A stretch of 52,436 bases of DNA, taken from NCBI GenBank assembly GCA_036379955.1, contig DASVFR010000001.1:1-52436 (forward strand), written 5' to 3'. The position numbers were made by a program, and so were the translations under genes. Positions 1-8,099 of this stretch are shown one piece after another. Within the stretch, counting starts at the first letter, position 1. Each line of letters begins with the position of its first letter. Source of the stretch: VRUE01 sp036379955 (GTDB taxonomy: Bacteria; Actinomycetota; Thermoleophilia; Solirubrobacterales; 70-9). The notes under the pieces are model-generated. The model was not told the DNA's origin and ran no database searches. It was given only the letters and a program-made list of their open reading frames with translations.

Positions 1-1518
1 GAGCTGCGCGAGGAAGCGATCCACTCGGCCTCCGAGGAGGCGGTGGAGAAGCAGCACGCGAAGGGCAAGATGACCGCCCGCGAGCGGGTCGAGAAGCTGC
101 TCGATCCCGGCTCGTTCGAGGAGCTCGACACCTTCGTCCGCCACCGAACCTACGACTTCGAGATGCAGAAGAAACGGCCCTGGGGCGACGCCGTGGTCAC
201 CGGCCACGGCACGATCGAAGGCCGCGCCGTGTTCGTCTTCTCGCAGGACTTCACGGTCGTCGGCGGCAGTCTCGGCGAGGTGATGGCGGAGAAGATGTGC
301 AAGGTGATGGACCTCGCCGCCCAGGTCGGGGCGCCGGTGATCGGCATCAACGACTCCGGCGGCGCCCGCATCCAGGAGGGCGTCGTCTCGCTCGGCGCCT
401 ACGGCGACGTCTTCGTCCGCAACGTGCAGTGCTCGGGCGTGATCCCGCAGATCAGCGTGATCATGGGCCCCTGTGCCGGCGGCGCCGTCTACTCGCCGGC
501 GATGACGGACTTCATCTTCATGGTCAAAGAGACCAGTCACATGTTCATCACCGGCCCGGAAGTGATCAAGACCGTGACCGGCGAGGAGGTCGAGTTCGAG
601 GAGCTGGGCGGGGCGATGAGTCACAACTCGAAGTCGGGCGTCGCCCACTTCGCCGCCGAGGACGAGGAGAGCTGCCTCGAGGACGTGCGCTACCTGGTGG
701 GCTTCCTGCCCTCGAACAACCTCGAGGCGCCGCCGCGCTTCGCCCCCGAGGACGACCCTGAGCGCGAAGACGCCGAGCTCGACACGCTCGTCCCGGACGA
801 CCCCTCCAAGCCCTACGACATGCGCGACGTGATCGCCCGCGTCGTCGACGACGAGGAGTTCTTCGAGGTCCACGAGCACTTCGCCAAGAACATCGTCTGC
901 GGCTTCTCCCGCCTCGACGGCTTCCCGGTCGGGGTCGTCGGCAACCAGCCCGCCCACCTTGCCGGCGTGCTCGACATCGAGGCCTCCGAGAAGGCGGCTC
1001 GCTTCGTCCGCACCTGCGACTGCTACAACGTCCCGATCCTCACCTTCACCGACGTGCCCGGCTTCCTGCCCGGCACCGACCAGGAGTGGAACGGGATCAT
1101 CCGCCACGGGGCCAAGCTGCTCTACGCCTTCACCGAGGCGACCGTGCCGAAGCTGACCGTCGTCACCCGCAAGGCCTACGGCGGCGCCTACGACGTGATG
1201 AACTCGAAGCACATGCTGGCCGACTACAACGTCGCCTGGCCGACCGCGGAGGTCGCGGTGATGGGGCCGGAGGGCGCGGTCAACATCATCTACCGCAAGG
1301 ACCTCGCCAACTCGCCGACGCCCGACGAGCGCCGCCAGAAGCTGATCGACGACTACAAGGCGCACTTCGCCAACCCCTACTCGGCGGCCGAGCGCGGCTA
1401 CATCGACGACGTGATCGAGCCGCGCCAGACGCGGCCGAAGCTGATCCGGGCACTGCGCATGCTGCAGTCCAAGCGCGTCGCCCAGCCGAAGCGCAAGCAC
1501 GGCAATATCCCTCTGTAG
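1..1518 (+). CDS. pccB: Propionyl-CoA carboxylase beta chain (carboxyltransferase), 5'-truncated by window edge
   Basis: Carboxyltransferase subunit of a biotin-dependent acyl-CoA carboxylase, which moves CO2 from carboxybiotin to propionyl-CoA to give methylmalonyl-CoA. The frame is open from base 1 (ELREEAIHSASEEAVEKQHAKG), so the true start lies upstream; the GTG at 43 is internal. The conserved block QHAKGKMTARERVEKLLDPG opens the N-terminal crotonase-like domain, GPCAGGAVYSPA forms an oxyanion region, and the C-terminal domain carries RKAYGGAYDVM. The Asp in AYDVM is the residue that in Streptomyces PccB goes with propionyl- rather than acetyl-CoA preference (recalled from family knowledge), so propionyl-CoA is the better guess. 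It ends 7 bases before the convergent protease gene. The biotin carboxylase subunit is not in the window. Confidence 0.95.
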   Translation, partial: ELREEAIHSASEEAVEKQHAKGKMTARERVEKLLDPGSFEELDTFVRHRTYDFEMQKKRPWGDAVVTGHGTIEGRAVFVFSQDFTVVGGSLGEVMAEKMCKVMDLAAQVGAPVIGINDSGGARIQEGVVSLGAYGDVFVRNVQCSGVIPQISVIMGPCAGGAVYSPAMTDFIFMVKETSHMFITGPEVIKTVTGEEVEFEELGGAMSHNSKSGVAHFAAEDEESCLEDVRYLVGFLPSNNLEAPPRFAPEDDPEREDAELDTLVPDDPSKPYDMRDVIARVVDDEEFFEVHEHFAKNIVCGFSRLDGFPVGVVGNQPAHLAGVLDIEASEKAARFVRTCDCYNVPILTFTDVPGFLPGTDQEWNGIIRHGAKLLYAFTEATVPKLTVVTRKAYGGAYDVMNSKHMLADYNVAWPTAEVAVMGPEGAVNIIYRKDLANSPTPDERRQKLIDDYKAHFANPYSAAERGYIDDVIEPRQTRPKLIRALRMLQSKRVAQPKRKHGNIPL

Positions 1519-1525
1519 AGGCGGT

Positions 1526-2380
1526 TCAGGGGCTCGCTTCGATTGCCTGGACGTGGCGGTCGATCCATTTGCGCAGCACGTCGACCCGGGTGAAGAGCTG
1601 CGGCCGATGGGTCGTGCACTTGTAGAGCACCGCCTCGGTGACGCCGATCTGCAGCCAGCCCCGCTTCGGGTCCTTGACGAAGATCGGGCCGCCGGAGTCG
1701 CCGTGGCAGACCGACGATTCGGCCCGCGGGAAGTCGATCGCGCAGATCCTCCCCCAGAGGCCTTCGCAGCGCGGGCTCTCGACGACCGTCTTGGCCCACA
1801 TCAGCGATTCGGTGAACCCTTCCTGTTCGTAATAGGTCTGGCCCCATCCCGCGATCCGGGCGCGGGTGCCGACCCGCAGGAAGCGGGTGTCGCCGGGCTT
1901 GGCGAGCGCAATGCCCGGCGCGCTCACCGGCGCGCTGAGGACGAGCAGGGCGGCGTCGCCGAATTCGTAGCGGGGGTCGTCGCTGGCGAACGTGCCCCAC
2001 TTCGGGTTGGGGATCAGCTGCTTGACCTCCGAGACCTGGCCGGCCGGGTCGGTCCAGTTCGTCACCCCGGTCACGACCCTGTACCCGGCGGGGTCGTTGA
2101 TCCCGGTCCGCTGTTCGTTGACGACGCAGTGGGCGGCGGTGAGGACGACCCTGGGAGCGATCACGGTTCCGCTGCAAGAGAGGGCTCCTCCTTCCTGGAC
2201 GTCCACCACGAAGGCCATCCAGGGGTACTGCCCCGGCGCCGCCGGCTTGCCGCCGACCACCGAGGCCCCGGCCAGCGGCTGCCCTGACGCGGTCGCCGCG
2301 GGCGCGATCGCGCCCGCGGCAGCCAGCGCCGACGCGAGAACGGCGGTCGCGACTGCGACCCTTGCGCGCGTTGCCTTCAC
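1526..2380 (-). CDS. Secreted trypsin-like serine protease (family S1)
   Basis: 284-residue exported endopeptidase. Residues 1-32 form a signal peptide (basic MKATRAR, Ala/Val-rich core, APAATASG). The mature part has the activation-like N-terminus VVGG (41-44), catalytic His84 in TAAHC, Asp142 in GDAALLVL and Ser229 in GDSGGP, so the triad is complete. Cys pairs around 69/85 and 205/213/225 are consistent with disulfides. The start is GTG at 2380, preceded by a GAGG sequence 5 bases upstream. It lies 36 bases downstream of hipA on the same strand and could be read through from hipBA, though no functional link is evident. Substrate unknown. Confidence 0.92.
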   Translation of the reverse strand: MKATRARVAVATAVLASALAAAGAIAPAATASGQPLAGASVVGGKPAAPGQYPWMAFVVDVQEGGALSCSGTVIAPRVVLTAAHCVVNEQRTGINDPAGYRVVTGVTNWTDPAGQVSEVKQLIPNPKWGTFASDDPRYEFGDAALLVLSAPVSAPGIALAKPGDTRFLRVGTRARIAGWGQTYYEQEGFTESLMWAKTVVESPRCEGLWGRICAIDFPRAESSVCHGDSGGPIFVKDPKRGWLQIGVTEAVLYKCTTHRPQLFTRVDVLRKWIDRHVQAIEASP

Positions 2381-2416
2381 TTTTGCCTCATCGGCACGCT
2401 TGCGAGCACGGTTTAG

Positions 2417-3670
2417 TCACGGTACAAGTTCGGACGCGATGCGCCCGGCGCGTCGTTCCGCGACGGCGACGATTTGGTCGATCAGCGGCACGTGCCATTT
2501 ATCCGCCCGCGCCAGAGCCGCCACGCCGCGGGCGCAAGCCTCAACGTCAGCGGCGGTGTCGCGCACGAGGGAGAAAAAAGGCTTCGGCGCCAGGTCGCAG
2601 TCGCTGCTCATGTCGAGCCAGTCCGCCATGGACACCGACTCGGGGTCGAAGTTGTCGCCGATCGCCATCGCCATCTCGTCGTCGAGCTCGTAGACGGCGG
2701 TCGAAACGACGTCGTACAGGGGCGCGAGCTCCCGCCCCATCTCAGCGAAGAGGATGGCGAAGTTCTTGCCGTGGGCGTCGCTGTTGCCGAGCACGAAGTT
2801 CATCACCGCGGCTCGCACCATGGTTCGCACGTCGGCGCCCCGGCCGATCTCACCCAGCAGGTCCCGGATGCGCCCGAAGCCAGGTCCCAGGTCGCTCTCG
2901 TACTTCAGGTTCGAGGGCACGGCCAGCGCCTGGCAGAGGTCCTCCTGATGCAGGCGGACGGTCTCACTACCTTCGCTGCCGCGGTCGAAGCGGCGCGACA
3001 CCAGGCACGGGCGCTCTCCGATCGAAATCAGCGTGGTCTCCGCTGCCGGCAGGCCGAGGCATCGGGCGACGGACATGCAGAACATCTCGTTGTGGGCGAG
3101 CCCCGGGTACTCATGTTCGTACTCGGGCTTGATCAGATGCGTGCTTGGCGCATCGGCGGTCGGCACGCCGAACCCTCCCGAGCCGCTCCGGACCAGGACC
3201 AACTTGCGCTGCACCCCAGCCAGGCTGAGACGCATCTTTTGGCCGCGCCGGGACATGCCCAGAGGACGGCGCGGCAGCTCGTCGACCAGTTGGGCCAGCT
3301 CTTCGTCGGCGAGCCATTCCACGGGCCCGTCGTCAAGGCTCGGATCCTCCTCGTCCGGGACGATCACGACCGCTCCGGCGCAGTCGCGTCCGATCGTGGC
3401 AAGCAGCGCGTAGCTGTCGTTGGCGTCGAGGCGGAACTCGCGGGCCAACTCGTCGCGTCGCGAATGCTCCGGCAGCAGGCCCTCGAAGAACGTCCGCGTC
3501 TCGATCGCGTCATAGGGCTCCTCCCGGACCGGAAGCGAGTGACTGAGCACGATCGCGCCCTCGCCCGCTTCGGCCACGACCTGGGGCGTGTACCCGAAGG
3601 TGTAGTCGGTGCCGGGGCCCCGCGTCAGCGTCCCGATCCGGACGCCGCGCAGATGGATGGCGAGGGACAT
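2417..3670 (-). CDS. hipA: HipA-family serine/threonine kinase toxin
   Basis: 417-residue HipA-like kinase, the toxin of a type II toxin-antitoxin pair; characterised HipA phosphorylates glutamyl-tRNA synthetase and causes dormancy. The N-terminal HipA_N part contains FFEGLLPEHSRRDELA. The kinase part has SLAGVQRKLVL, matching the regulatory/autophosphorylation loop region, THLIKPE as an ATP-binding Lys region, the catalytic loop GNSDAHGKN and the metal-binding YDVVSTAVY. All key motifs look intact. The start is ATG 3670, whose A is also the last base of the hipB stop codon (TGATG), so the two genes are translationally coupled. A TTG at 3694 would also be in frame but lies inside hipB. Target not deducible. 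Confidence 0.9.
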   Translation of the reverse strand: MSLAIHLRGVRIGTLTRGPGTDYTFGYTPQVVAEAGEGAIVLSHSLPVREEPYDAIETRTFFEGLLPEHSRRDELAREFRLDANDSYALLATIGRDCAGAVVIVPDEEDPSLDDGPVEWLADEELAQLVDELPRRPLGMSRRGQKMRLSLAGVQRKLVLVRSGSGGFGVPTADAPSTHLIKPEYEHEYPGLAHNEMFCMSVARCLGLPAAETTLISIGERPCLVSRRFDRGSEGSETVRLHQEDLCQALAVPSNLKYESDLGPGFGRIRDLLGEIGRGADVRTMVRAAVMNFVLGNSDAHGKNFAILFAEMGRELAPLYDVVSTAVYELDDEMAMAIGDNFDPESVSMADWLDMSSDCDLAPKPFFSLVRDTAADVEACARGVAALARADKWHVPLIDQIVAVAERRAGRIASELVP

Positions 3671-3954
3671 CAGCGACTGGCGCCGGGTCGCCAAACCCGA
3701 TCTCGAGGCACGGCCTCGAGAGTCAGCCCGACGGCGCCGAGCACGCGGGTGAGCATGTCAAGGCGGACCGTGGCCTTGCCCTTCTCGACGGCGAAGACCG
3801 TGCGCGGGCTGACGTGCGCAGCGAAGGCGACCTCGTCCTGGCTCAGCCCCAAGCTTCGGCGGGCGTCTCGCGCGGCCAAGCCGAGGGCGTCAGCCTCCTT
3901 GGCGGAGGCCGCGGATAGCTTGGCCTTGTCTCGTTGGGGAGAATCGCGTCGCAT
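3670..3954 (-). CDS. hipB: HipB-like XRE-family HTH antitoxin/autorepressor
   Basis: 94-residue DNA-binding protein with a Cro/C1 helix-turn-helix at about residues 28-82: ARRSLGLSQDEVAFAAHVS, then PRTVFAVEKGKATVRLD. In characterised HipBA systems HipB neutralises HipA and represses the operon. It is immediately upstream of hipA with a one-base stop/start overlap. The ATG at 3954 lies inside a palindromic site and is 9 bases downstream of a TAAGCT -10-like element (3964-3969), so the mRNA is probably leaderless and the repressor would cover the transcription start. The N-terminal 25 residues are charged and outside the HTH. Confidence 0.9.
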   Translation of the reverse strand: MRRDSPQRDKAKLSAASAKEADALGLAARDARRSLGLSQDEVAFAAHVSPRTVFAVEKGKATVRLDMLTRVLGAVGLTLEAVPRDRVWRPGASR

Positions 3955-4063
3955 GATCGTGCGAGCTTACAGCAATTTCGTCCAAAATCAGCGATATCCG
4001 CACGATCGTGCGAATACATTCACAGGGCGGCTCTGCAAAAGCCGTCTTCGCACGATCATGCGA
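3949..4063. promoter_or_regulatory. hipBA promoter with three palindromic operators
   Basis: Three copies of a palindrome with consensus CGCAYGATCRTGCG lie at 3950-3963, 3999-4012 (a perfect palindrome) and 4049-4062. Copies 1 and 3 extend to TCGCA...TGCGA. Their starts are 49 and 50 bases apart. The proximal copy covers the hipB ATG and the likely transcription start; the distal copy ends just before the potC stop codon. The even spacing suggests cooperative HipB binding with DNA bending. No convincing -35 box was found. Confidence 0.8.
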
Positions 4064-4064
4064 G

Positions 4065-4934
4065 TCACGGCACGGCGGTCGCCCCGGTCTCGATGCCGCC
4101 TCCCTCCGCGCGCCCGCCGCCCCCGCCGACCGGCGCGGCGCCCTCGCCCTCGTCGGCCCGGGTGAGGCGGTAGGCGAGGTAGACGGGGACGATCGAGATC
4201 AAGACGACCAGGACGGCGACGGCGTTGACGATCGGGCGCTCCTGGGCGCGGAAGAGGTTGCTGAAGATCCAGTAGGGGAGGGTCTGTTCTCCGGCCCCAA
4301 TCGTGAAAGTGGTGACGATGATCTCGTCGAAAGAGAGGCCGAAGGCGAGCAGGCCGCCGGCGCCCAGCGCCGAGCGCATGTTGGGGAGGGTGACGTAGCG
4401 GAAGGTCTGCCAGGTGTGGGCGCCGAGGTCGGCCGAGGCCTCCTCGAAGGAGGTGGACATTCGGCGCAGGCGCGCGATCGAGTTGTTGTAGACGACGACT
4501 ATGCAGAAGGTGGCATGGGCGACGATCACGGTGAACAACGAGAGGTCGATGCCGAACACCTGGGTGAAGGTGTTGTTGAGCGCCACACCGGTCACGATCC
4601 CCGGCAGGGCGATCGGCAGCACGACCAGGAAGGAGATCGTCTCACGGCCGAAGAAGCGGTGGCGGGCTACGGCCAGCGAGGCGAGCGTTCCCAGGACGAG
4701 TGCGATCGCGGTAGCGACGAGCCCGACCTTGATCGAGGTCCAGAAGGCGTCGCGGGCCGTGCTTTCGAGCGCCTTCGTGAACCATTCGAATGTGTAGCTG
4801 GGCGGTGGCCATTCGAGGATCTTGCTCGAGTTGAAGGCGTAGATGCCGAGGACGAACAGCGGCACGTAGATGAACGTCAAGCCTGCGCCGACCGCGACGC
4901 GGAGCAAAAGCTTGGATCGTCTCGAGAGCCTCAC
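4065..4934 (-). CDS. potC: Polyamine-type ABC transporter permease (PotC-like)
   Basis: 289-residue inner-membrane permease of the spermidine/putrescine class. About six hydrophobic segments run from residue 14 to 262, with the ABC permease EAA loop EEASADLGAHTWQTFRYVTLP near residues 165-185, which contacts the PotA ATPase. The C-terminus is a Gly/Glu-rich tail. The start is GTG 4934 with AGGAGG 3 bases upstream, and the gene is 7 bases after potB. It is last in the potA-D-B-C operon, and its stop is next to the distal hipB operator. Substrate class is inferred from the binding protein; other small amines are possible. Confidence 0.9.
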   Translation of the reverse strand: MRLSRRSKLLLRVAVGAGLTFIYVPLFVLGIYAFNSSKILEWPPPSYTFEWFTKALESTARDAFWTSIKVGLVATAIALVLGTLASLAVARHRFFGRETISFLVVLPIALPGIVTGVALNNTFTQVFGIDLSLFTVIVAHATFCIVVVYNNSIARLRRMSTSFEEASADLGAHTWQTFRYVTLPNMRSALGAGGLLAFGLSFDEIIVTTFTIGAGEQTLPYWIFSNLFRAQERPIVNAVAVLVVLISIVPVYLAYRLTRADEGEGAAPVGGGGGRAEGGGIETGATAVP

Positions 4935-4941
4935 GTTCCTC

Positions 4942-5796
4942 CTATATGTGCTCGAAGGCGCCGAGCTTTCGCGCGACGAGCAGGTAGCCGACCATGACCA
5001 CGATCGGCACCAGCGCCAGGGCCGCGGCGAAGGGCAGATTGTTGGAGATGTTGTTGAAGACGACGTTGCCGATGAACTGGTTGTTGGAGACCAGCTTTGG
5101 CGTGATGTAGTCGCCCAGGGTGAGGGCGAAGGTGAAGATCGAGCCGGCGACGACGGCGGGGAAGGAGAGCGGCAGGATCACCCGGCGGAAGGTGGTGAAG
5201 GGTTTGGCGCCGAGGTCCTCGGAGGCGCTGATCAACGAGTTTGGGATGCGCTCCAGCCCGGCGAAGATCGGCAGGATCATGTAAGGCAGCCAGAGGTAGC
5301 TCATCACCAGCCAGACGGCGACGTTGCCAAAGCCGGGCCCGCTGAGGCCGAATGGTTCGAGGACCCAGTCGATCAAGCCGCCGCCCCCGATCATGTTGCG
5401 CCAGGAGAGGACCTTGACCAGGTAGCTCGACCAGAGTGGGATCAGCACGGCGACGACGAGGGCGGCCCTGGCGCGGCGACTCGCGATCTTTGCCATGTAG
5501 AAGGCAATCGGGAAGGCGAGAACCGCGTCGGTGAGCGTCACCAGCGCCGCGATCAGCACGGTGCGGACGACGATCGTCCGGTACACCGGTTCGTTGAAGA
5601 GGGTTTCGAAGTTTTCGAAGCTGAAGTTTTTGACGAGCTCGCCGCTGACGGCGTTGACCGACCACAGCGAGGCAACGAGGAGGAGCGCGAGCGAGCCGAG
5701 GTAGCCGACGATCAGCCAGCCGGCGGGGGCCGCCAAGAGCGCCCCCGCCTGAAGGCGGGGGCGCCCGTGAAACAGCTTGGCGAGCCGGCGGCTCAA
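4942..5796 (-). CDS. potB: Polyamine-type ABC transporter permease (PotB-like)
   Basis: About 284 residues, six predicted membrane helices, partner of PotC in the transmembrane channel. The EAA loop is at ASEDLGAKPFTTFRRVILP. No ATG or GTG is available near the N-terminus. The chosen TTG at 5796 overlaps the potD stop as TTGA, matching the coupling style of the operon; another in-frame TTG at 5814 would add six residues. A perfect 11-bp hairpin lies within codons 11-19, so translation may depend on coupling to potD. The rest of the protein is of normal length. Confidence 0.88.
   Translation of the reverse strand: MSRRLAKLFHGRPRLQAGALLAAPAGWLIVGYLGSLALLLVASLWSVNAVSGELVKNFSFENFETLFNEPVYRTIVVRTVLIAALVTLTDAVLAFPIAFYMAKIASRRARAALVVAVLIPLWSSYLVKVLSWRNMIGGGGLIDWVLEPFGLSGPGFGNVAVWLVMSYLWLPYMILPIFAGLERIPNSLISASEDLGAKPFTTFRRVILPLSFPAVVAGSIFTFALTLGDYITPKLVSNNQFIGNVVFNNISNNLPFAAALALVPIVVMVGYLLVARKLGAFEHI
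5739..5764. repeat. GC-rich hairpin inside potB N-terminal codons
   Basis: Perfect 11-bp inverted repeat GCGCCCCCGCC / GGCGGGGGCGC with a 4-base loop, entirely coding (residues within HGRPRLQAGALLA). It is one of several GC-rich palindromes lying inside reading frames in this window. Confidence 0.75.
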
Positions 5797-6983
5797 CCCT
5801 TGATCGAGGTCCAAGCCTGGACCCAGTCGTTGTAGTCCTTACAGTCTTCGGACCCGTTGCCGCAGTCGGCGAGCGGGGTTTCCCAGTAGTAGACGCGTTT
5901 CCAGAAGTTGGGTTCTTCGGCGTGGTATTCAGCGCAGAAGTTCGGGTTTTTGGTCTGTTCGCAGGCCAGTTCCTGGGCCGGCGCCTCGCCGAAGTATTCC
6001 GCCACCTCGGCGTTCACCTTCGGTTCGATGATCCAGTTCATCCACATGTACATGCAATTCGGGTGCGCGGCTTCGGAGCTGATCATCCAGGTATCGGACC
6101 ATCCCGTCGCACCCTCTTCGGGCAGGAAGCCCTGGCTCGCCGGGCTGGCTGCCACCGGCTTGCCTTCTCCCTTGAGCAGGAAGTACTGGTATTGCCACGT
6201 CGTCCCGACCTGAATGTCGCCGCTGGCGAATGAGGAGATCTGCTTTTCGGCTTCCGACCAGTATTCGCCGACCAGCGGGCGCTGTTCTTTCATCAGCTGC
6301 ACGGCCGCTTCGAACTGTTCTTCGTTCAGCTCATAGGGATTTTCGATCCCGAGGTCGGGGTTGTGCGCCTTCAGGTAGACCGCCGCTTCGGCGATCGACA
6401 TCGGGTCGTCGTACTGGCTGATCTTGCCCTTGTACTTCGACGCGACTTTGGGGTCGAGCGTCACGTTCCACGACCTGGGAGCGGGCGTCACCGTGTCGCT
6501 GTTCCACATCAGCAGGTTCGCCCCGCGGCCGTGGGGTATCCCGTAGGGCTTGCCGTCGAAGGTGTTGTACGGCTGGCCCTTGAGGTCGGAGAAGACGGTC
6601 TTGTAGTTCGGGACGAGGCTGACGTTGACCGGGTCGACGTCGCCGCCTTCGACGAGGCGGGCGGTGGCGTTGCCCGAGGCCGAGACGCCGTCGTATTCGC
6701 CGCTCCGCATGAGTGCCACCATTTCGTCGGAGGTGCCGGCGACCTTGGGGTTGACCTTGCAGCCGGTCTTCTGTTCGAAGGGCTTGGTCCATTCCGGTTC
6801 GACGTAGCCGGCCCAGTTGATCAGGTTGAGCGACCCCTCGCCCTTGCCGACCTTCTGCAGTTCGTTGCCGGCGGTGCCGTTGTCGTTGCTGGAGCCGCAA
6901 CCGGCGAGCAGGACCATCGCTGCCAGCAGCCCTCCGACGATCGTCCACGCGATTCGCGCTGGGTTTGCCTGTCTGGTTCTCAC
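5793..6983 (-). CDS. potD: Polyamine-type substrate-binding lipoprotein (PotD-like)
   Basis: 396-residue extracytoplasmic binding protein of the PotD family. Residues 1-29 are a lipoprotein signal with lipobox LAGC (Cys29), so the mature protein is lipid-anchored. The mature N-terminus LNLINWAGYVEPEW matches the PotD signature, and GIPHGRGANLLMWNSD lines the ligand cleft. The start is GTG 6983: it overlaps the potA stop as GTGA and has AGAGGAGGA 7 bases upstream, which settles it over an upstream start at 7043. Ligand by family is spermidine/putrescine; the exact amine is unproven. Confidence 0.92.
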   Translation of the reverse strand: MRTRQANPARIAWTIVGGLLAAMVLLAGCGSSNDNGTAGNELQKVGKGEGSLNLINWAGYVEPEWTKPFEQKTGCKVNPKVAGTSDEMVALMRSGEYDGVSASGNATARLVEGGDVDPVNVSLVPNYKTVFSDLKGQPYNTFDGKPYGIPHGRGANLLMWNSDTVTPAPRSWNVTLDPKVASKYKGKISQYDDPMSIAEAAVYLKAHNPDLGIENPYELNEEQFEAAVQLMKEQRPLVGEYWSEAEKQISSFASGDIQVGTTWQYQYFLLKGEGKPVAASPASQGFLPEEGATGWSDTWMISSEAAHPNCMYMWMNWIIEPKVNAEVAEYFGEAPAQELACEQTKNPNFCAEYHAEEPNFWKRVYYWETPLADCGNGSEDCKDYNDWVQAWTSIKG

Positions 6984-7903
6984 GGTGGTTCCTCCTCTGT
7001 AGTCGAACTGCCACGGACGGCGACCGTGTGCTCCGGTCGCCACCCAACGATTACCTTCCGGCCTTGCTCGGTGGCCGCGTCGGGTGACGCGCCCTCCACG
7101 TTCTGTCGAACGAGTTGAAGCTCCCCGCCGGCGTCGAGCGCCACGGTGTAGCGGGTGACCATCCCGGCGTAGGCGACCGCGGCGATCCGGCCGCGCTCGG
7201 TGCGCAGGCCGTTCGGCGTCACGGCTGGGTCGACCAGCTGGATCTTCTCCGGCCGGATCGTGAAGCGCGCGCCGTCGCGCTCGAGCAGGTTGGAGACGCC
7301 GACGAAGCCGGCGACGAACTCCGTCGCCGGCTGCTCGTAGAGCTCGACCGGGGGGCTGACCTGCTCGATGCGACCGTCGTTGAAGACGGCGATCCGGTCG
7401 CTCATCGTCAGCGCCTCGTCCTGGTCGTGGGTGACGTAGACGAAGGTGATGCCGACCTCGCCCTGAATCGCCTTCAGCTCGACCTGCATCTGCTCGCGCA
7501 GCTTCAGGTCGAGGGCGCCGAGGGGCTCGTCGAGGAGGAGGACGCGAGGCCGGTTGACGATCGCCCGGGCGAGGGCGACCCGCTGGCGCTGGCCGCCGGA
7601 GAGCTCCGCCGGCTTGCGCTCGGAGTAGTCCGGCAAGCGCACCATCTCAAGCGCCTCCTCGGCGCGGCGCGTGCGCTCGGCCCTGGCGACCTTGGCGACG
7701 CGCATGCCGTAGGCGACGTTCTCGCCAACGGTCATGTGCGGGAACAGCGCGTAGTCCTGGAAGACGGTGTTGACGGCGCGGTCGTAGGGCGGCACGCCGC
7801 TGACGTCGGCGCCGGCCAGCTCGACCGTGCCGCCGCTAGGCAGCTCGAATCCGGCGATCATCCGCAGCGTCGTCGTCTTGCCGGAGCCCGATGGCCCGAG
7901 CAT
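6980..7903 (-). CDS. potA: Polyamine-type ABC transporter ATPase (PotA-like), start codon unresolved
   Basis: ATP-binding subunit: Walker A GPSGSGKTT, Q-loop FQDYALFPHM, signature LSGGQRQRVALARA, Walker B VLLLDEPLGALD, H-loop VTHDQDEAL, and a C-terminal TOBE-like regulatory region. 7903 is only the first canonical ATG. The frame stays open upstream to a stop at 8021-8023 and encodes the expected ABC N-terminus (TPDIRLTRLTKHYGEVVAVA, then GIDLEIAAGEFFT), without which the first beta-sheet is missing. No ATG, GTG or TTG exists in that stretch. Either a non-canonical codon (GTA at 8011 or ATC at 7993) is used, or a base is missing. It is first in the operon, with a promoter at 8018-8045. Confidence 0.85.
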   Translation of the reverse strand: MLGPSGSGKTTTLRMIAGFELPSGGTVELAGADVSGVPPYDRAVNTVFQDYALFPHMTVGENVAYGMRVAKVARAERTRRAEEALEMVRLPDYSERKPAELSGGQRQRVALARAIVNRPRVLLLDEPLGALDLKLREQMQVELKAIQGEVGITFVYVTHDQDEALTMSDRIAVFNDGRIEQVSPPVELYEQPATEFVAGFVGVSNLLERDGARFTIRPEKIQLVDPAVTPNGLRTERGRIAAVAYAGMVTRYTVALDAGGELQLVRQNVEGASPDAATEQGRKVIVGWRPEHTVAVRGSSTTEEEPP

Positions 7904-8017
7904 CGTGAAGAACTCGCCGGCGGCGATCTCGAGGTCGATTCCGGCAACTGCGACAACCTCGCCGTAGTGCTTGGTGAGGCGGGTGAGGCGGATGTCGGGT
8001 GTAGCAGCTACACGGAG

Positions 8018-8045
8018 AAGTTATCCGAGTGGTTCAGGAGGTCAA
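8018..8045 (-). promoter_or_regulatory. Probable potADBC promoter
   Basis: Minus-strand TTGACC (8045-8040), a 16-base spacer and TAACTT (8023-8018). Six bases further on is the in-frame GTA codon at 8011, exactly where a leaderless start would be expected. Confidence 0.55.
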
Positions 8046-8053
8046 GGACAAAC

Positions 8054-8079
8054 CCACCCCGGCCGCTTGGCCGGGGTGG
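8054..8079 (-). terminator. Intrinsic terminator of the NlpC/P60 gene
   Basis: Perfect 11-bp stem CCACCCCGGCC / GGCCGGGGTGG with a 4-base loop, 20 bases past the hydrolase stop codon and followed on the minus strand by GTTTGT. Confidence 0.7.
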
Positions 8080-8099
8080 AGTACGGCGCAGGCGCGGGA

